A DNA stretch of 64,000 bases from Immersiella caudata (Eukaryota; Ascomycota; Sordariomycetes; Sordariales; Lasiosphaeriaceae), in assembly GCA_030512335.1 (NCBI GenBank), contig JAULSU010000006.1:3286001-3350000 (forward strand). Reading direction: 5' to 3'. The position numbers and the translations under genes were made by a program. Of this stretch, positions 34,640 to 46,093 are shown piece after piece (within the stretch, counting starts at the first letter, position 1; each line of letters starts with the position of its first letter). Under the pieces are notes generated by a model. The model did no database searches. It was not told the origin of the DNA and saw only the letters and a program-made list of their open reading frames with translations.

Positions 34640-36753
34640 CTACCTCTTTCGCTTCTTGTTCTTGTCGACCAATGCGGCTAGAGCCTCGGAGGTGTCGGCG
34701 GCGGTGGAGATTGGGGCGGCGGGAAGGAGTGCGCCCGGCGCTGGCATCTCCTCCTTTGCGAGTGGAACTCCCATATGGCGACCGTATCGGCCCTTGCGGC
34801 CATTGCCTTCGTCCTCGCTGATGCACATCTCAGCTGGAAGACCGGCATCACGGCATCTACCGCACGGTCTTTGCCTGTCGCATCCTTTCTTGCTCTTGCG
34901 GCAGCGCTGGCAACGAGGCTTGGTAGAGAGATCGGGTTGCTCATCCTCTCCAGGAGCCAGTGGGAATGCAGCGTTTGATGCGATGGACTGTTTGCGCGAG
35001 GCTGGAAGCGAGGCTGGGGACATGGGCCCTGTAGTGCTGGTAGCTTTCTTGACCTTGGGCTTCGCCTGCTTGGAGGACTTCGTCTTGTTGGACAGCTGTG
35101 TCCGGGGCTTGGCACCGGCCATCGCGGACTTGGGCTTGGGACTCTTGAGCCTGGGGGCGGCCATGGAGCCTCTCTCAACTTCCTCGTAGTCTGCGTCATC
35201 TCCACTAACCTCGGCGCTGTCGCGAGGGCCGACAAAGTGGCTCTCGGTTGTGTTGAATAGCTTCTTGAGATTGCCCGACATGTCCAGCTTTTGCCGCCGT
35301 GCTGGTGGCGCCTCATCTTCGCTCTCGCTCTCTGCATCGCTGGTTGCACCGGTGGACGAGGTTGCGTCAGCACGGCCGCTGAATGTATCATCAAGCGTTG
35401 ATGCGGACGTGCGTCCATGGGAGACGTTGGACATTTCACCCAAGCGCATAAGCTGGATGGCAACGTCCTTATCCTCCTCAGACATACAGCTGCCGACGGT
35501 CGGATCAGGCGTAGGCATCATGCCCATATGTGGGCCGACCGCGCTGCCAGCCGAGTATCCGAAGCTACCGCGGTTGCGGCGAGAATCCACTCCTGGAGTA
35601 GAATACATGCCGGAGTGGGTGTACCCATTTGTATAACTCTGCGGGGATTGCAACGGCCGAGGGTTGCTGAATGGATTTTGCCCAGGGTGGACAAACGGCA
35701 GCGAGTTACGGTGATGCTCGATACGTCGAGCCGGAGACACAGACGAGTTTGAGGTAGCCGCTGGCATCTGCGGTGGAGCAAAGAGTGGGAGTTCCTGAGG
35801 AGAGAGAGTTAGCTTGGCCCATCTGGGATGGCCTCTGGTCCGGCGCTTACAGAGCTTTCAAACTTTGCGCGCTTTCGGCGACCGCCTTCAACGATGTTTT
35901 CAACGCTGATTTCGGTATTACCAAGGACGTCTTTTGATCTGCCTGAAGCAGAGCCTGGCGCGCCATCCTCGCTGCTGTAGCCAGTGGCGTCTGTCTGGGA
36001 GCCTGGGCCACGATTCTTTGCTGAACGGGATCGTCCCTTCTTTGAATTCGTCCCAGCAGAAGTGCTGCGGCGCCCGCGGCCGCTATTCGGCGATGGGCTG
36101 CGCACGCGCGACGTTCTCGAACTTGGGCGTGAGATCTGTTGCTCATACTGCTGTGTTGGTTCCTGCGTGGAGTAGCCTTCGGCATAGAAGGCTTGGGCGC
36201 CGATGGGCGGGGAGTGGAAGCCATTGCCATAGGTTCCCGGCGCAGGGGTAATCTGCTCAGGGTACACCCGTACAAAGACGATCATCTTGTCATGGAAGTT
36301 CTCATACCGTGCGATCAAAGTATTCCCTTGGTCATCTTCGAAGCTGACACCCATGGAGACGTGCTGCCCCGAATAGAGACCATAGAAGTTCTTTACCGTC
36401 GTTATGATAGAGTCCGTGGTATCATGGGGGTAGATGTTAACACGCAGGGGCAAGCGCGCACGGGATCCAAGAGCCGCGTTATAGATGAGCTCAAAGGTAA
36501 GGTTCTTGGGCTCCCTACCGGTGCGCGGGGAGACGCTGCGGCTGTGGTCATAGGCCGAAGCCGCCGTTCCGTTTGGCGACATCGTCATGTCGTCTTCTCT
36601 GTGTGTATATGTAGCGTTCTGGGGCGCCCTTTGTTGGTCTGGTGACAGGTAGTATTGTTGCGGGACGACCGGAGAGTTGGGGTCTAAGCCGGAGGAGGCA
36701 GTCGGCTGATTGCTTTGCGTCGGTGTGGTCGACGGGCAGGTTGATAATTCCAT
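34640..36753 (-). CDS. Transcription regulator with a ubiquitin-like N-terminal domain and a C-terminal zinc cluster
   Basis: Exons 36753-35851 and 35794-34640, a 56-nt intron (GTAAGC..GCTAAC..CAG), giving 685 residues. Residues about 81-175 form a beta-grasp-like domain (EPKNLTFELIYNAALGSRAR ... IVFVRVYPE). A Ser/Arg-rich disordered part follows (SRTSRVRSPSPNSGRGRRS). A Zn2Cys6-type cluster lies at about 596-625 (CQRCRKSKKGC..CGRC..C, spacing CX2CX6CX5CX2CX9C). The C-terminus is basic. Most fungal zinc clusters sit at the N-terminus; a C-terminal one is known from Ume6. Here the last Cys spacing is slightly long. It probably binds DNA in the nucleus. I do not assign a named orthologue. It has an unusually long upstream region. 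Confidence 0.85.
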
Positions 36754-37979
36754 ACCCCGTTGCAGAGCGCGCAGGGCGTTGCAATGCTGACGAAAGAAGC
36801 AGCAGTGTGTATTGCGACGCGGTGACGCCGGGTCGTCCCGGTTGTGGTCACCGCCTGTGGGCGCCGCAGCGGTCGGCTGGGCCTTCGTACAAGGTGTGGG
36901 TGGTGCGGGAGCTCGACAAGAACGCTATTCTTCGATTCTGCTGGAAATTGATACGGATGAGCTCGTCTGTGTGCAGAGATGGGATCAAATAGGAAGAGGG
37001 ATGGAGAGGACTGGCTAGGCCGGTGACAAGTGGTAGTCAAGCTTGGAGCGCATCCAGGAATGCTGCTCGTTGCTCTGCCCCCAACCACGAGCACTGCAGC
37101 TGGCAGGAGGGAAAGACGGGGGGAAATCCCACAGTGGCAGATCGATCGCATGGGGCGAGGGACTCGGGATTACTTACAACAATGGCCTTGGAGTGGTGTT
37201 GACGGTCACCAGATGGCTTCAATCTCGACTCTTCGCACAAACCCGAGCGGACCTGGGACGCAGGCAAAGGTCAGCGACGAGCACCCGGCGTGCAAATTGG
37301 GATGCCGGGGATGCGAGGGACTTGAAGCACTGCTGCCAATACGCTGCATGCAAGATGACAATGACTTACCAGGACGATATGGGGTGGTTTGATGGGTCGA
37401 GTCGAGCAATTCCGAGGTTGTGCGTGAGAAGAGAATGGAGGAGTCGCAAGAATTCTGCATTAAAAGGCAGATGCCGGTAATCGCACACTACCTCCCTGAC
37501 AGACCTGCCCGAACTTGGCCTGTCGACTGTACACTGTGCCACGGCACCGTTCCTACCACGAGCTCGAGGACCAGCAAACAGGGTCTGCGCAACGCTTTGC
37601 ACCTCTTGCAATGATTTCACCTTTGTCTGGCCCTTTTCGCTCGAGAATCATCAGTCATCGCTGCGGTTTGCCCGCGCATCCACATCTCTCTTTTCGCTTC
37701 TTGGATGCGCCTCGATCGCGCTCCACCCTGGCCATCGTTGTTCGCACGGCCAGCGCCAGCGCCTGCACCTATCAACCCACCACCACCGCCCTGCCACACA
37801 ACCGGGGGGTGTCTATCTGGCGCTCTGCGACCCAAAAGGGCTTCAGGCGACTCTTGCTCTACAGGTTTTGATGCCATATGTTTTGTTATGGAGGCCATTG
37901 AAAGGCATTGGCCAGCTCCGAGGTACTGAGGAGCTGTTGCTATCCACCCCAGCGCTGCTATCCATAGCATGCGCCCAGC

Positions 37980-40900
37980 TGTCGCAACCCTTCTATCTCG
38001 CGCTGGGAGGATGCCGTCTCCGTTGCCTTGACGAAGCCGGCTAGTGTGGATACGACAGCAACCAGATGATCGGCTCTGCGACAGCATGCTCTTCTCGCTC
38101 CAGATTAGAGGAGGGGGGAGCAAAACGCGGGGGCCGTTGCAGTGGTGGTGGTGCGCAGTATGTCCACAGTACAGTACGGGGCGCACCCGGCATGGGATCC
38201 TACCACCTGAAAGAGACCAGACAGGAGTGCCTTGATTCGCTCTCGGACGAGGGCGATGGCAGTCTCACGGCCGGATTGCGACAGTCGCAACACCGGCTGG
38301 ACCTGCAACTCCCTAGAATAGGACGGCGATGCCATGCGCGGTTAAGCGGTTGCGGGAAGTTAGCAGGCCCTCTGGCGGCCAGCGATCGACTCGGTGAGAG
38401 CGCTGCCCTTCTGGAGAGGGGTCCGATTAGTTCCGCGCGAAGGCCGCGGAATCTGGCGCCAAAGGGCTCGACGGGACTCTGATCCGCCGTTTTGGGACAA
38501 GCCGACAGTCAGTCGAGCGCTCTTCCTCCCTCCCGTTCACACGCACAATGGCCACCCGACAGGGGTCGTAGGTTTTGGGGTGGAGAGCGACAAAAACAGG
38601 TGCGCGCTTTGAGGTGTTCTCGGCTTTCTGGGCCTCGCGAATGGCGACCAACATCCAGCTAATCCTGCCGCTGACTATTGGCCGGCCTGATCGCACATTT
38701 CGACAGCTTGGGAACACAATCTCCCGTCAGGAGCAATAAGCCGACACATCCCATTCTGGCTCTCCTGTGGCCGGCCAAAGGCACTGGTTGAGAATGCGCC
38801 AGACAATTCAACGAACTCCAAGCTGCCAACTAGGAGGACCCGCAGCCAATGGGAGCCGCCCCAGCGAACGTAGGGCAGGGATCTGGCAGTCAACGGCATG
38901 GACGGAGCATGGCCGCACGCAGTTGCTTCGGGACGCACGACGGCCCAAGGAAGCTCAAGTTGATGGAAAGCCTTCGATCCGTAGGGTTCTTTGGGCATTT
39001 TTGAGAGCGCGGGAAGCGGCAAGCTCTCCTGGAGGGCTACCAGCAGCCAATGCGCCGCAATGCGCCGTTTGGATCTCAGCGCTCAGGTCCTTCGTCATAT
39101 TGTGCGCAGAAACAGAGACAGAGCGGGACAGCTGTAAAGACGGTGCCACGAGTCGTGCAGGTACGGGGTACTTTGGCGTCAGTTCTTCAAGCGACCCTTC
39201 CGCCCTGGACCCGGCCCATCTTGAGCATCCAGCAATCCCGGAGACAAGACAGAAATCGTCCAATGCTTCCGCAGACGGTAGACAGAGTCAACAGCTTCAG
39301 CGCGGCGACCGTCGGGGCTGCCCTGACAGTTCTAGTCGGCGGCTCTGAAGATTGGGAGGACCAGCTGTGCGCTTCAATGCGCTGGCAGAGTTTCAAATGC
39401 AGGCGCATCAAATCACTTCGTCAGATGTCGCCAACTTTGTAGTGTCAGACGCACCCGGTTCGCTTTTTGCCCTGCCATCCGTCATTACATAAGGAGGCGC
39501 GACAAGTCTCCGTCCATGGTAGCAGAATCCATGATCCATCCTCTTGTCCCAACGTTATCTGGCTGGCAGTCGGAGGCGGGCATCTGGTCCTCGAGCGAAT
39601 CGGGTCCGGGACCCCGCAGAGCTCGCCTGACGGGGCACATAACCGTGCCTTCCAGACAGTCCGGTGTGTCCCCGCCACACCGGCTAGACAACAAGCTTGC
39701 GATTTCTTGCGTTCTCGCAGGATGAGGTCGGGTTGCTCACCTTGATGGTTCGGGCGACTCCTCACAGCCTGCCAGAGCTGCGCAGTGGATTGGCTGTGCC
39801 AGCCATCTTTGGTTCATGACCACACACCCTTTACCCGTTTCGTGCGGCGGATCTGCAACCGCCAAACGCACCTGACTGATACCCCAGCTTTCTGTCGCAA
39901 AGCTCGTAGTCGCATATTGTAGCGCAGACCGCCTCGTTTATCTGGATCAAAAACGGACGGCTGGCTGGACCTTAGATGGTTCGGTGGCAGGCTGGCGATG
40001 CCTGGCGAGCGCAACAGGCGCCCGAAAACGTTGGGGCGCCACAGGATGTGGACGCCATCGAGAACCCGGAAGCCGCATCATTGATGGGTTGCGACATCGA
40101 TGGATGGTTGTGGAACAGGCTGCAAGTCACTAACCTGCGGGCAGACACACACACACACACACACACCTCTTTCGTTCCCAGTTTTGCCACTGCGCGCGCT
40201 AATGCGATGAGTGACCACTCGCGGTGTTGGAAGAATAAAAATGAGGGCGAAAATTCGAGCGTCATATTAACCACTATATTCTACGCAGCGTAGCGAGCCG
40301 CAGGGTACGGAACAATCCAAAGTCCACGACAGGGTGATCGCGACTTGTTGGGGCGTCCAGGCGCCTCTTCCGAGCCGCGCTGGCAGACTTGGCAAGTCCC
40401 GCGACCGGCTGGTCTTCTCGCGATTGCCGACGCAACCAGGCACAGAGACCAAGTAATTGATAAAGTACGCAAGAGTCCCAAAGGGTGCCAGGAAGCCATC
40501 CATATATGTACTTGGGCTCGGGCACGGCGAGGAGCGATCGGGTCGGCAGCCTGCTTGTTTCCTTTGAGCAAATTGAAGTGAGGGGTGGCTGCGGATCTGT
40601 GTTTCTGCAACAGGTTGACTGTTTTGGTATTCGAGGACACGCTTCCGGCCACACGGCATGCGCCAACCGTTCCCTTGGTCAAAACATCAAAACAATGTGC
40701 TTCATCTTTAACTGCGGCAGCCATTCGACTGGTTGGTAATGGTGGTCGTCCAAACGGGTCGGTTGATCCCCACTCCCAACTTGCGCACGCTTTTGGTGCT
40801 ATTGCCGACAGAGCCCCGGAAATGTCCTAATGGACTAGGCCACAGCGCCCAGCTATTGTCGCAAAAGCCAACCCCGGATTCCAGATCCAACGAAGCGACT

Positions 40901-41398
40901 TTGTGCCTCTGGAGCCTGTCGCTGCGGCCTAAATCGTAGTCATCGTGAACTTTTGGACGTGCACGTGAGTGCGCGAGAGGTTGGCGATTTCCCCTTCCCA
41001 GCCTTGGCGCGTTGTGACAACCAGCCGCAACCCCGCTTCAGAGCCTAATTCACGGTTAAGAAAGGCGAAGAACAAGTCAAAAAGACAGTTGGACACTCCT
41101 AGCAGTCACTTGATATAAAGGTGACAGTTTTTCGATGGTGCATTGGTGATATAGCGTTACTTTTAGAGTTCAACCGTCTTGCGATGCCAAAGAGTTGACG
41201 CGACCGATCATGACGTAGCGGCTCTTAGCGATCCGAGAAAAGACGTATGGTCCGTGCGTCTCAAACTAGGCCCACTTTTGGTCGTTGGAGCGACATGCCA
41301 AGAACGGCGTCCTGCCGATGTTTACACCCGCAGGACATCAATAAACACAGGCGAGGGCGCAACCATCACAACGGCGATTCCACAATCGTTTTGTCGCA
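37980..41398. promoter_or_regulatory. Cluster of TTGCGACA-type motifs
   Basis: TTGCGACA or its complement at 37980-37987 (-), 38276-38283 (+), 39893-39900 (-), 40089-40096 (+) and 40857-40864 (-). The 7-mer TGCGACA also lies at 38077-38083 (+) and 41392-41398 (-). The copy at 38276 is part of a 15-nt palindrome, TTGCGACAGTCGCAA (38276-38290). Two more octamers lie at 32980 and 33254, beyond the neighbouring gene. No known factor is assigned. Confidence 0.45.
40145..40166 (+). repeat. (AC)11 microsatellite
   Basis: Eleven perfect AC units in the intergenic region between the zinc-cluster gene and cyclin B. Confidence 0.95.
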
Positions 41399-41905
41399 GG
41401 CCTCTTCTCCCTTCCCCTTGTTGTGCCCGACCACGATCAAGACTTGTGACGGAAGGAACCTACTCGACACCTCCACCGATTATCTGTTCCTGATGTATGC
41501 ACTGGCGACTCGACTGTGAGGCGCGCTGCACCGACGTGTCTCGGCTTTTCGAATCTTCAACGGTCTGTTATTCACAGCACGGCACCATCGCCCGTGGTGG
41601 CTTCCGTGACAATAGGAGCGAGGATCATCCTAAAGAGTGGAGCACTTCGAACGAATAGCGACTTTTTTATTGTCTGAACGCTCCGCCGAGGACGCGACTC
41701 GACTTTTCTTCAGCACCAGCGAGGAAGGACCCGAGCAACACCTTTTTCCCTCCTTCGCCAACGCTTCAGCAGTTGCGCTGAGCTTCTTAAACGTTGAGAC
41801 GGAAATTGCACCGCGCATCGCCAACTTCTCTTTCTCAGCTTTAGTTTTCTCGGTAGGCGTTGCAAGCCAGGGATTTGACAGCATTCCACAGCACTCTTAC
41901 CCAAA

Positions 41906-44179
41906 ATGGACGCGAAGGTAGGCCCCAAATTCACTTCAATTTCCCACACCCAACTCATTTCCTCGCTTTCTCAACCCTGCCCCATCCAACACCACAAGGC
42001 CAGCATCTTGCTCAATCTGGTCGGCGCGTTTCCCACACACTTATTTTCCCAACCCGAACATTCCACTGACGCAGAATCCTCCCAGCCTCAGCGCCCTCTG
42101 CGTGTCTTGCAGGGTGCCGGTGACGAGAACTTGCTCCCGAAGCAGACCGCTCACCAGCGTCACAAGTCCACCGGCAACCTCAAGATGACTATGACCGGAA
42201 CGCTGAATGCTCCGCCCAGACGCACTGCGTTTGGCGACGTGAGCAACACGGTCAGAGCGTTCGGCGAGATTGGTGGCAAGAACGGCCTGAAGCACCCTGT
42301 CAAGTCGGTCGTTGCCGCGATCAATTCGCGCGACACGCGAGTTGAGGACAAGGAGAACAACCCGGCTCCGGTCGAGGAGAGCTGGGCACGAAGTACCGCG
42401 GCCTCGAGGGCTTCGCTCGTTGGCTCAAAGTATCAGAATTCTGGTCCCATCAACACCGGAGCCACCAGCCAGGTCGCGAAACCAGCCCTCCGATCGTACT
42501 CCTCATCGATCCCGCCTTCTACCGCGTCGCTGGTGCAGCCGGCGACAAAGGCTGCTGTTTCAGAGAAGGCGACAACAGTATACTTTGACAAGAAGGACGC
42601 CGACGTGCTTGTTCGTCCTGACGTTGGCCCCTCTGCTGACGAGCTCGCTGCTTTGGTGGAGAAGCCGATTAAGAATCCGCGTCACTACAAGAGCCAGCCG
42701 CAGCTCAAGGCTGAGCAGCCTGTTCTCCGCCGCACCCAGAGCAGGTACATCAACAAGTGCGAAAAGATTCCCGACGTCGAGTACGAGATTGATCTGCCGG
42801 ACGACATCACCGAGGCAGCTTACGAGGATGCCGTCGAGCAGTTTCCCAAGGACATCTCAAGCTCTGCCCAAGACGCGTTGATTGAGTTCGCGGAGGCTGG
42901 CAAGCAGGCACTCAGCGTTGAGTTTGCACCTGAGGCTCAGGTCGCAATGGTTCCAGCCCCGGCTCCCGCGGTCCATTCCGAGGCCGAGGAGTACTGGGAC
43001 GAGGACGACGAGCAGGAGCTCTACGACGAACAGGGCTACACCACAGCTCACTCTTACCGCTCCCACGGTGACAACACAACACAAGGCGTCACAACCCTGG
43101 TCGCCCCCAAAGTGACCGCAGTCATTGAGCGCGAGCTGGAGATGGCCAAGGTCATTGTTCTGGAGAACCAGACCGAGGAGGAGGTTGAGGAGGAGGCCTG
43201 GGATGTCAGCATGGTTGCCGAGTACGGCGATGAGATTTTCGCCTACATGCGACAACTTGAGGTACGTACCGACGCCCCCAGCACTGTCTCCATCACTGAC
43301 ACTTTGAAGTCGAGCATGATCCCGAACCCCTACTACATGGACATTCAGACCGAGATCCAGTGGTCCATGCGCTCGGTTTTGATGGACTGGCTCGTTCAAG
43401 TCCACCACCGCTTCGGCCTTCTTCCCGAGACACTGTTCTTGACGGTCAACTATATCGACCGCTTCCTGTCGGTCAAGATTGTGTCGCTGAACAAGCTTCA
43501 GCTTGTGGGCGCCACGGCCATCTTTGTGGCAGCCAAGTACGAAGAGATTAACTGTCCCTCCGTCCAGGAGATTGTCTACATGGTGGACTCTGGCTATACC
43601 GTCGAGGAGATCCTCAAGGCAGAGCGCTTCATGCTTAGCATGCTGCAGTTTGAGCTCGGTTGGCCGGGTCCCATGAGCTTCCTCCGTCGCATTAGCAAGG
43701 CGGACGATTACGACCTGGAGACGCGCACCCTTGCCAAGTACTTCCTGGAGGTGACCATCATGGACGAGCGCTTTGTCGGCAGCCCTCCCAGCTATCTTGC
43801 CGCTGGCGCCCACTGCCTCTCGCGCTTGATGCTGAAGAAGGGTGACTGGGTATGTCTGTCATTAGTCCCATGCCGAATCCATGCTAACCAGATGCAGACT
43901 GCTGCCCATATCCACTACTCAGGGTACACCATGGCACAGCTCAGGCCTCTCATCTCGATGATGTTTGAGTGCTGCCAGGATGGTTTCAAGCACCACAGCG
44001 CCGTGTTTGAGAAGTACTCATCCCAAAAGTACAAGAAAGCGTCGACCTACGTGGAAAGCGAGATCAAGAAGGGCTTCCAACTTTGCTTCTCGTCATCGCA
44101 GGGGCTCTTGAAGAGCAGCCAGGCTTTCGATGACTCTCTCATCGGCCAGTCCGCCGACCTCTGTCACGTCGACAACTGA
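41906..44179 (+). CDS. G2/mitotic B-type cyclin (NimE/Cdc13/Clb family)
   Basis: Exons 41906-41917, 42113-43261, 43310-43849 and 43898-44179, introns of 195, 48 and 48 nt, giving 660 residues. The start is MDAK, then GAGDENLLPKQT. A destruction box RTAFGDVSN lies at about 41-49 and a KEN box at about 84-86; both direct APC/C degradation at mitotic exit. The cyclin core starts near 407 (MRSVLMDWLVQVHHRFGLLP ... NYIDRFLS), with the second cyclin fold after PMSFLRRISKADDY. Splicing yields family-typical joins (RQLE-SSMIPNPYYMD, KKGDW-TAAHIHYSGYT). It binds and activates Cdk1. All three introns are multiples of three without stops, so the unspliced frame stays open for 757 codons. The 383-residue second exon is long and disordered, as in filamentous fungi. 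Confidence 0.93.
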   Translation: MDAKVGPKFTSISHTQLISSLSQPCPIQHHKASILLNLVGAFPTHLFSQPEHSTDAESSQPQRPLRVLQGAGDENLLPKQTAHQRHKSTGNLKMTMTGTLNAPPRRTAFGDVSNTVRAFGEIGGKNGLKHPVKSVVAAINSRDTRVEDKENNPAPVEESWARSTAASRASLVGSKYQNSGPINTGATSQVAKPALRSYSSSIPPSTASLVQPATKAAVSEKATTVYFDKKDADVLVRPDVGPSADELAALVEKPIKNPRHYKSQPQLKAEQPVLRRTQSRYINKCEKIPDVEYEIDLPDDITEAAYEDAVEQFPKDISSSAQDALIEFAEAGKQALSVEFAPEAQVAMVPAPAPAVHSEAEEYWDEDDEQELYDEQGYTTAHSYRSHGDNTTQGVTTLVAPKVTAVIERELEMAKVIVLENQTEEEVEEEAWDVSMVAEYGDEIFAYMRQLEVRTDAPSTVSITDTLKSSMIPNPYYMDIQTEIQWSMRSVLMDWLVQVHHRFGLLPETLFLTVNYIDRFLSVKIVSLNKLQLVGATAIFVAAKYEEINCPSVQEIVYMVDSGYTVEEILKAERFMLSMLQFELGWPGPMSFLRRISKADDYDLETRTLAKYFLEVTIMDERFVGSPPSYLAAGAHCLSRLMLKKGDWVCLSLVPCRIHANQMQTAAHIHYSGYTMAQLRPLISMMFECCQDGFKHHSAVFEKYSSQKYKKASTYVESEIKKGFQLCFSSSQGLLKSSQAFDDSLIGQSADLCHVDN

Positions 44180-46093
44180 GCAGCCTCTTGCGGACTATTC
44201 GGCCGTCTTCTATTCGCTGTATCCATTTCCCATGCAGTCACGTGGGACTCTACCACCGCTGTATCATCTTTGCTGGATGGCTGGGACTCCCGAGGCATCC
44301 TCGTTCTGCATTCAGCTCATCGCTTGCATTGCGACTCGGACCCGGCTAGATCACAGACGGCAACACACAAGTCATCGGTGTATACCCGAGTACTAATACC
44401 AGCTGTGACAACTATGCACACATTGCTCTGTGGCGGAGAGTACCTGTTTCTTTGGCTCTGGAGACGCGACCGGTCTCTGGGTGCCATTGTTCCCGGGATC
44501 CGTCTTTGCGAGAGCGAAGCCGCATTGGCTACTGGACACGCAGGATCTCAACCCGATGTTTTACGACACGATAACAGCTATCGACTTTTGACGACGTGAT
44601 GAGGCTTACGACATCTCTTCTTTTGCGACTAGGATTACCCTATAGTTTCGCTTCGACTTCCTGGCGAGGAGGCTTGGACACTGGCTGTCGGCGGGCCAGT
44701 TTTTCACGTTTAGGGCGTTTGGGAAACTGGGCATACAGGGCTGGGGCAATCAGAAGGGACACGGAGTCTTTCGGGTTACGACACAGACTACCTCTGGAGA
44801 CACTCCCAGAGGACCGGAACATGTGTACCTTTATAATTTTTTCATTACATGGCGCTTGGCGATGGCGGATCTTTTCGTTTCCTTATGAAAATGGGAAATA
44901 CTAATCATCCCAGGGCCGTTCAGGGCACACTGGGCGAAGTAGGTCAACAATAGAAATGACAAAAAAGTGATTACAGCCGTTCGTGGAGATGCCGGTGACG
45001 TGCATCCCTACCCAAGGCTGAGCTGCGACTATGCGCAACCACGTGTGATACTGGCCCATCCTAGGCTTCGGTTTGTGGGTGATGGTGCAGGCCACAGCAG
45101 CTTGGTAGATGTTGTCTATCGTTGCAAACGTCCATGAGTCCATCGCCAAAATCTCTCTTTGGCGCTAGCTCATTGCGTCATTACCCAACGATCACTCACG
45201 ATACCGCACTTACATCAGCTACAAACACATCTCCTGGGATGGATCTCAACGGTAGGGACCAGCAGGGACCGTCAACTCCAGCCATAACTTGACCCGCGAC
45301 CTAGTGATCGCCAAACCAAGCTTTCATCTGGTGCCCCTTTCCCTCCTGTCGGATCGAGCCGAAACGGCCGAATAAGCGCCTCAGGGCTGTGGCTGGTGGC
45401 ATGTCATCTGAGAAATCGCCCAGCCCATCAGGGATCCGTGCATTCACCCGAGAGGCCCCCACCCTCCTGTTGTGTAACGGAGGCTCCCTGCGCTCGGGAA
45501 GAATGTGAGCAAAAAAAACTTGAATTGGACCCATAAAAGTTGATTTGGCTGGCCGGTGGTCGGCGAAGCTCTCAACGAAAGACCACTTCACGATCCTAAT
45601 CTCCCCCAGATTCTCCACCTCCACAATCTCGTCTGCACGGTCGGCAAGATACCGGCCACCTCGCCCTTTCGTTCCATTCAGCTTCGGGGCATCTAGGTGA
45701 ATGCGGTTTGGCGCTGTCTTGAGTCCCCAAAGGTTCGAGAACTCGGTCGTTAGTGCGCGCCAAGCTAGCTTCACACTCACGCGTGACAGCTGGTCTTTTT
45801 TTGCTTCTCTTCTTTCTCTCCACTCTGATAATCCACCGTTGCGCAGCCTCCAGTGAGTCGATACCGAGGCCATTGAGGGTTTGACTCACCGCCCCCTTCA
45901 TTTTCGGCACACCTAGGTCTCTAACAGAGGCTACGACTAACAGCTGTATTACCCCGCAGGTGCGCAATCATCGTGTTGTCTCTCCATCACCGACGGCCAA
46001 CGACACGCTCCTGAAGGTGCCTCTTCACCAACCGGCGGCCGGAGTGATAGGTATAGCAAGCTCTCCGAGCCAGCTAGGTTTGGATCAGACACA
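44180..46093. other. Intergenic region between cyclin B and the aspartate/glutamate carrier
   Basis: 1.9 kb holding the cyclin 3' UTR and the carrier promoter. Apart from the doubtful minus-strand frame at 45301-45873, nothing is supported. Confidence 0.4.
45301..45873 (-). CDS. Doubtful small protein gene, 190 residues
   Basis: ATG-started minus-strand frame with partly protein-like stretches (RYLADRADEIVEVENLGEIR, KWSFVESFADHRP, PIQVFFAHILPERREPPLHN). A second overlapping frame in the same strand (to 45967) also looks protein-like. It contains a GTGAGT...CACTAAC...AG set, so a spliced gene spanning both frames is conceivable, although the splice sites I tried do not join the two frames in phase. 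No family recognised. It could be chance sequence in a promoter. Confidence 0.25.
   Translation of the reverse strand: MASVSTHWRLRNGGLSEWRERREAKKDQLSRVSVKLAWRALTTEFSNLWGLKTAPNRIHLDAPKLNGTKGRGGRYLADRADEIVEVENLGEIRIVKWSFVESFADHRPAKSTFMGPIQVFFAHILPERREPPLHNRRVGASRVNARIPDGLGDFSDDMPPATALRRLFGRFGSIRQEGKGHQMKAWFGDH

Larger units (their letters stand above)
36754..41905. promoter_or_regulatory. 5.2-kb divergent intergenic region upstream of a zinc-cluster gene and cyclin B
   Basis: No gene supported. The longest frames (e.g. 38186-37617 minus, 38767-39348 plus) lack introns, good starts and protein-like composition. It contains five TTGCGACA octamers plus close variants, an (AC)11 run, and GACGCGAC words at about 41196 and 41691 that resemble MBF/E2F-type cores. 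A TATA-like GATATAAAG lies near 41112. It probably includes long 5' leaders of both genes (inference). Confidence 0.5.

Noticed and set aside
37617..38186. 189-codon minus-strand frame with Gly/Ala repeats
   Set aside because: No ATG context, low-complexity, not supported by any motif; treated as intergenic.
38767..39348. 193-codon plus-strand frame
   Set aside because: Starts at a non-ATG codon, composition not protein-like.
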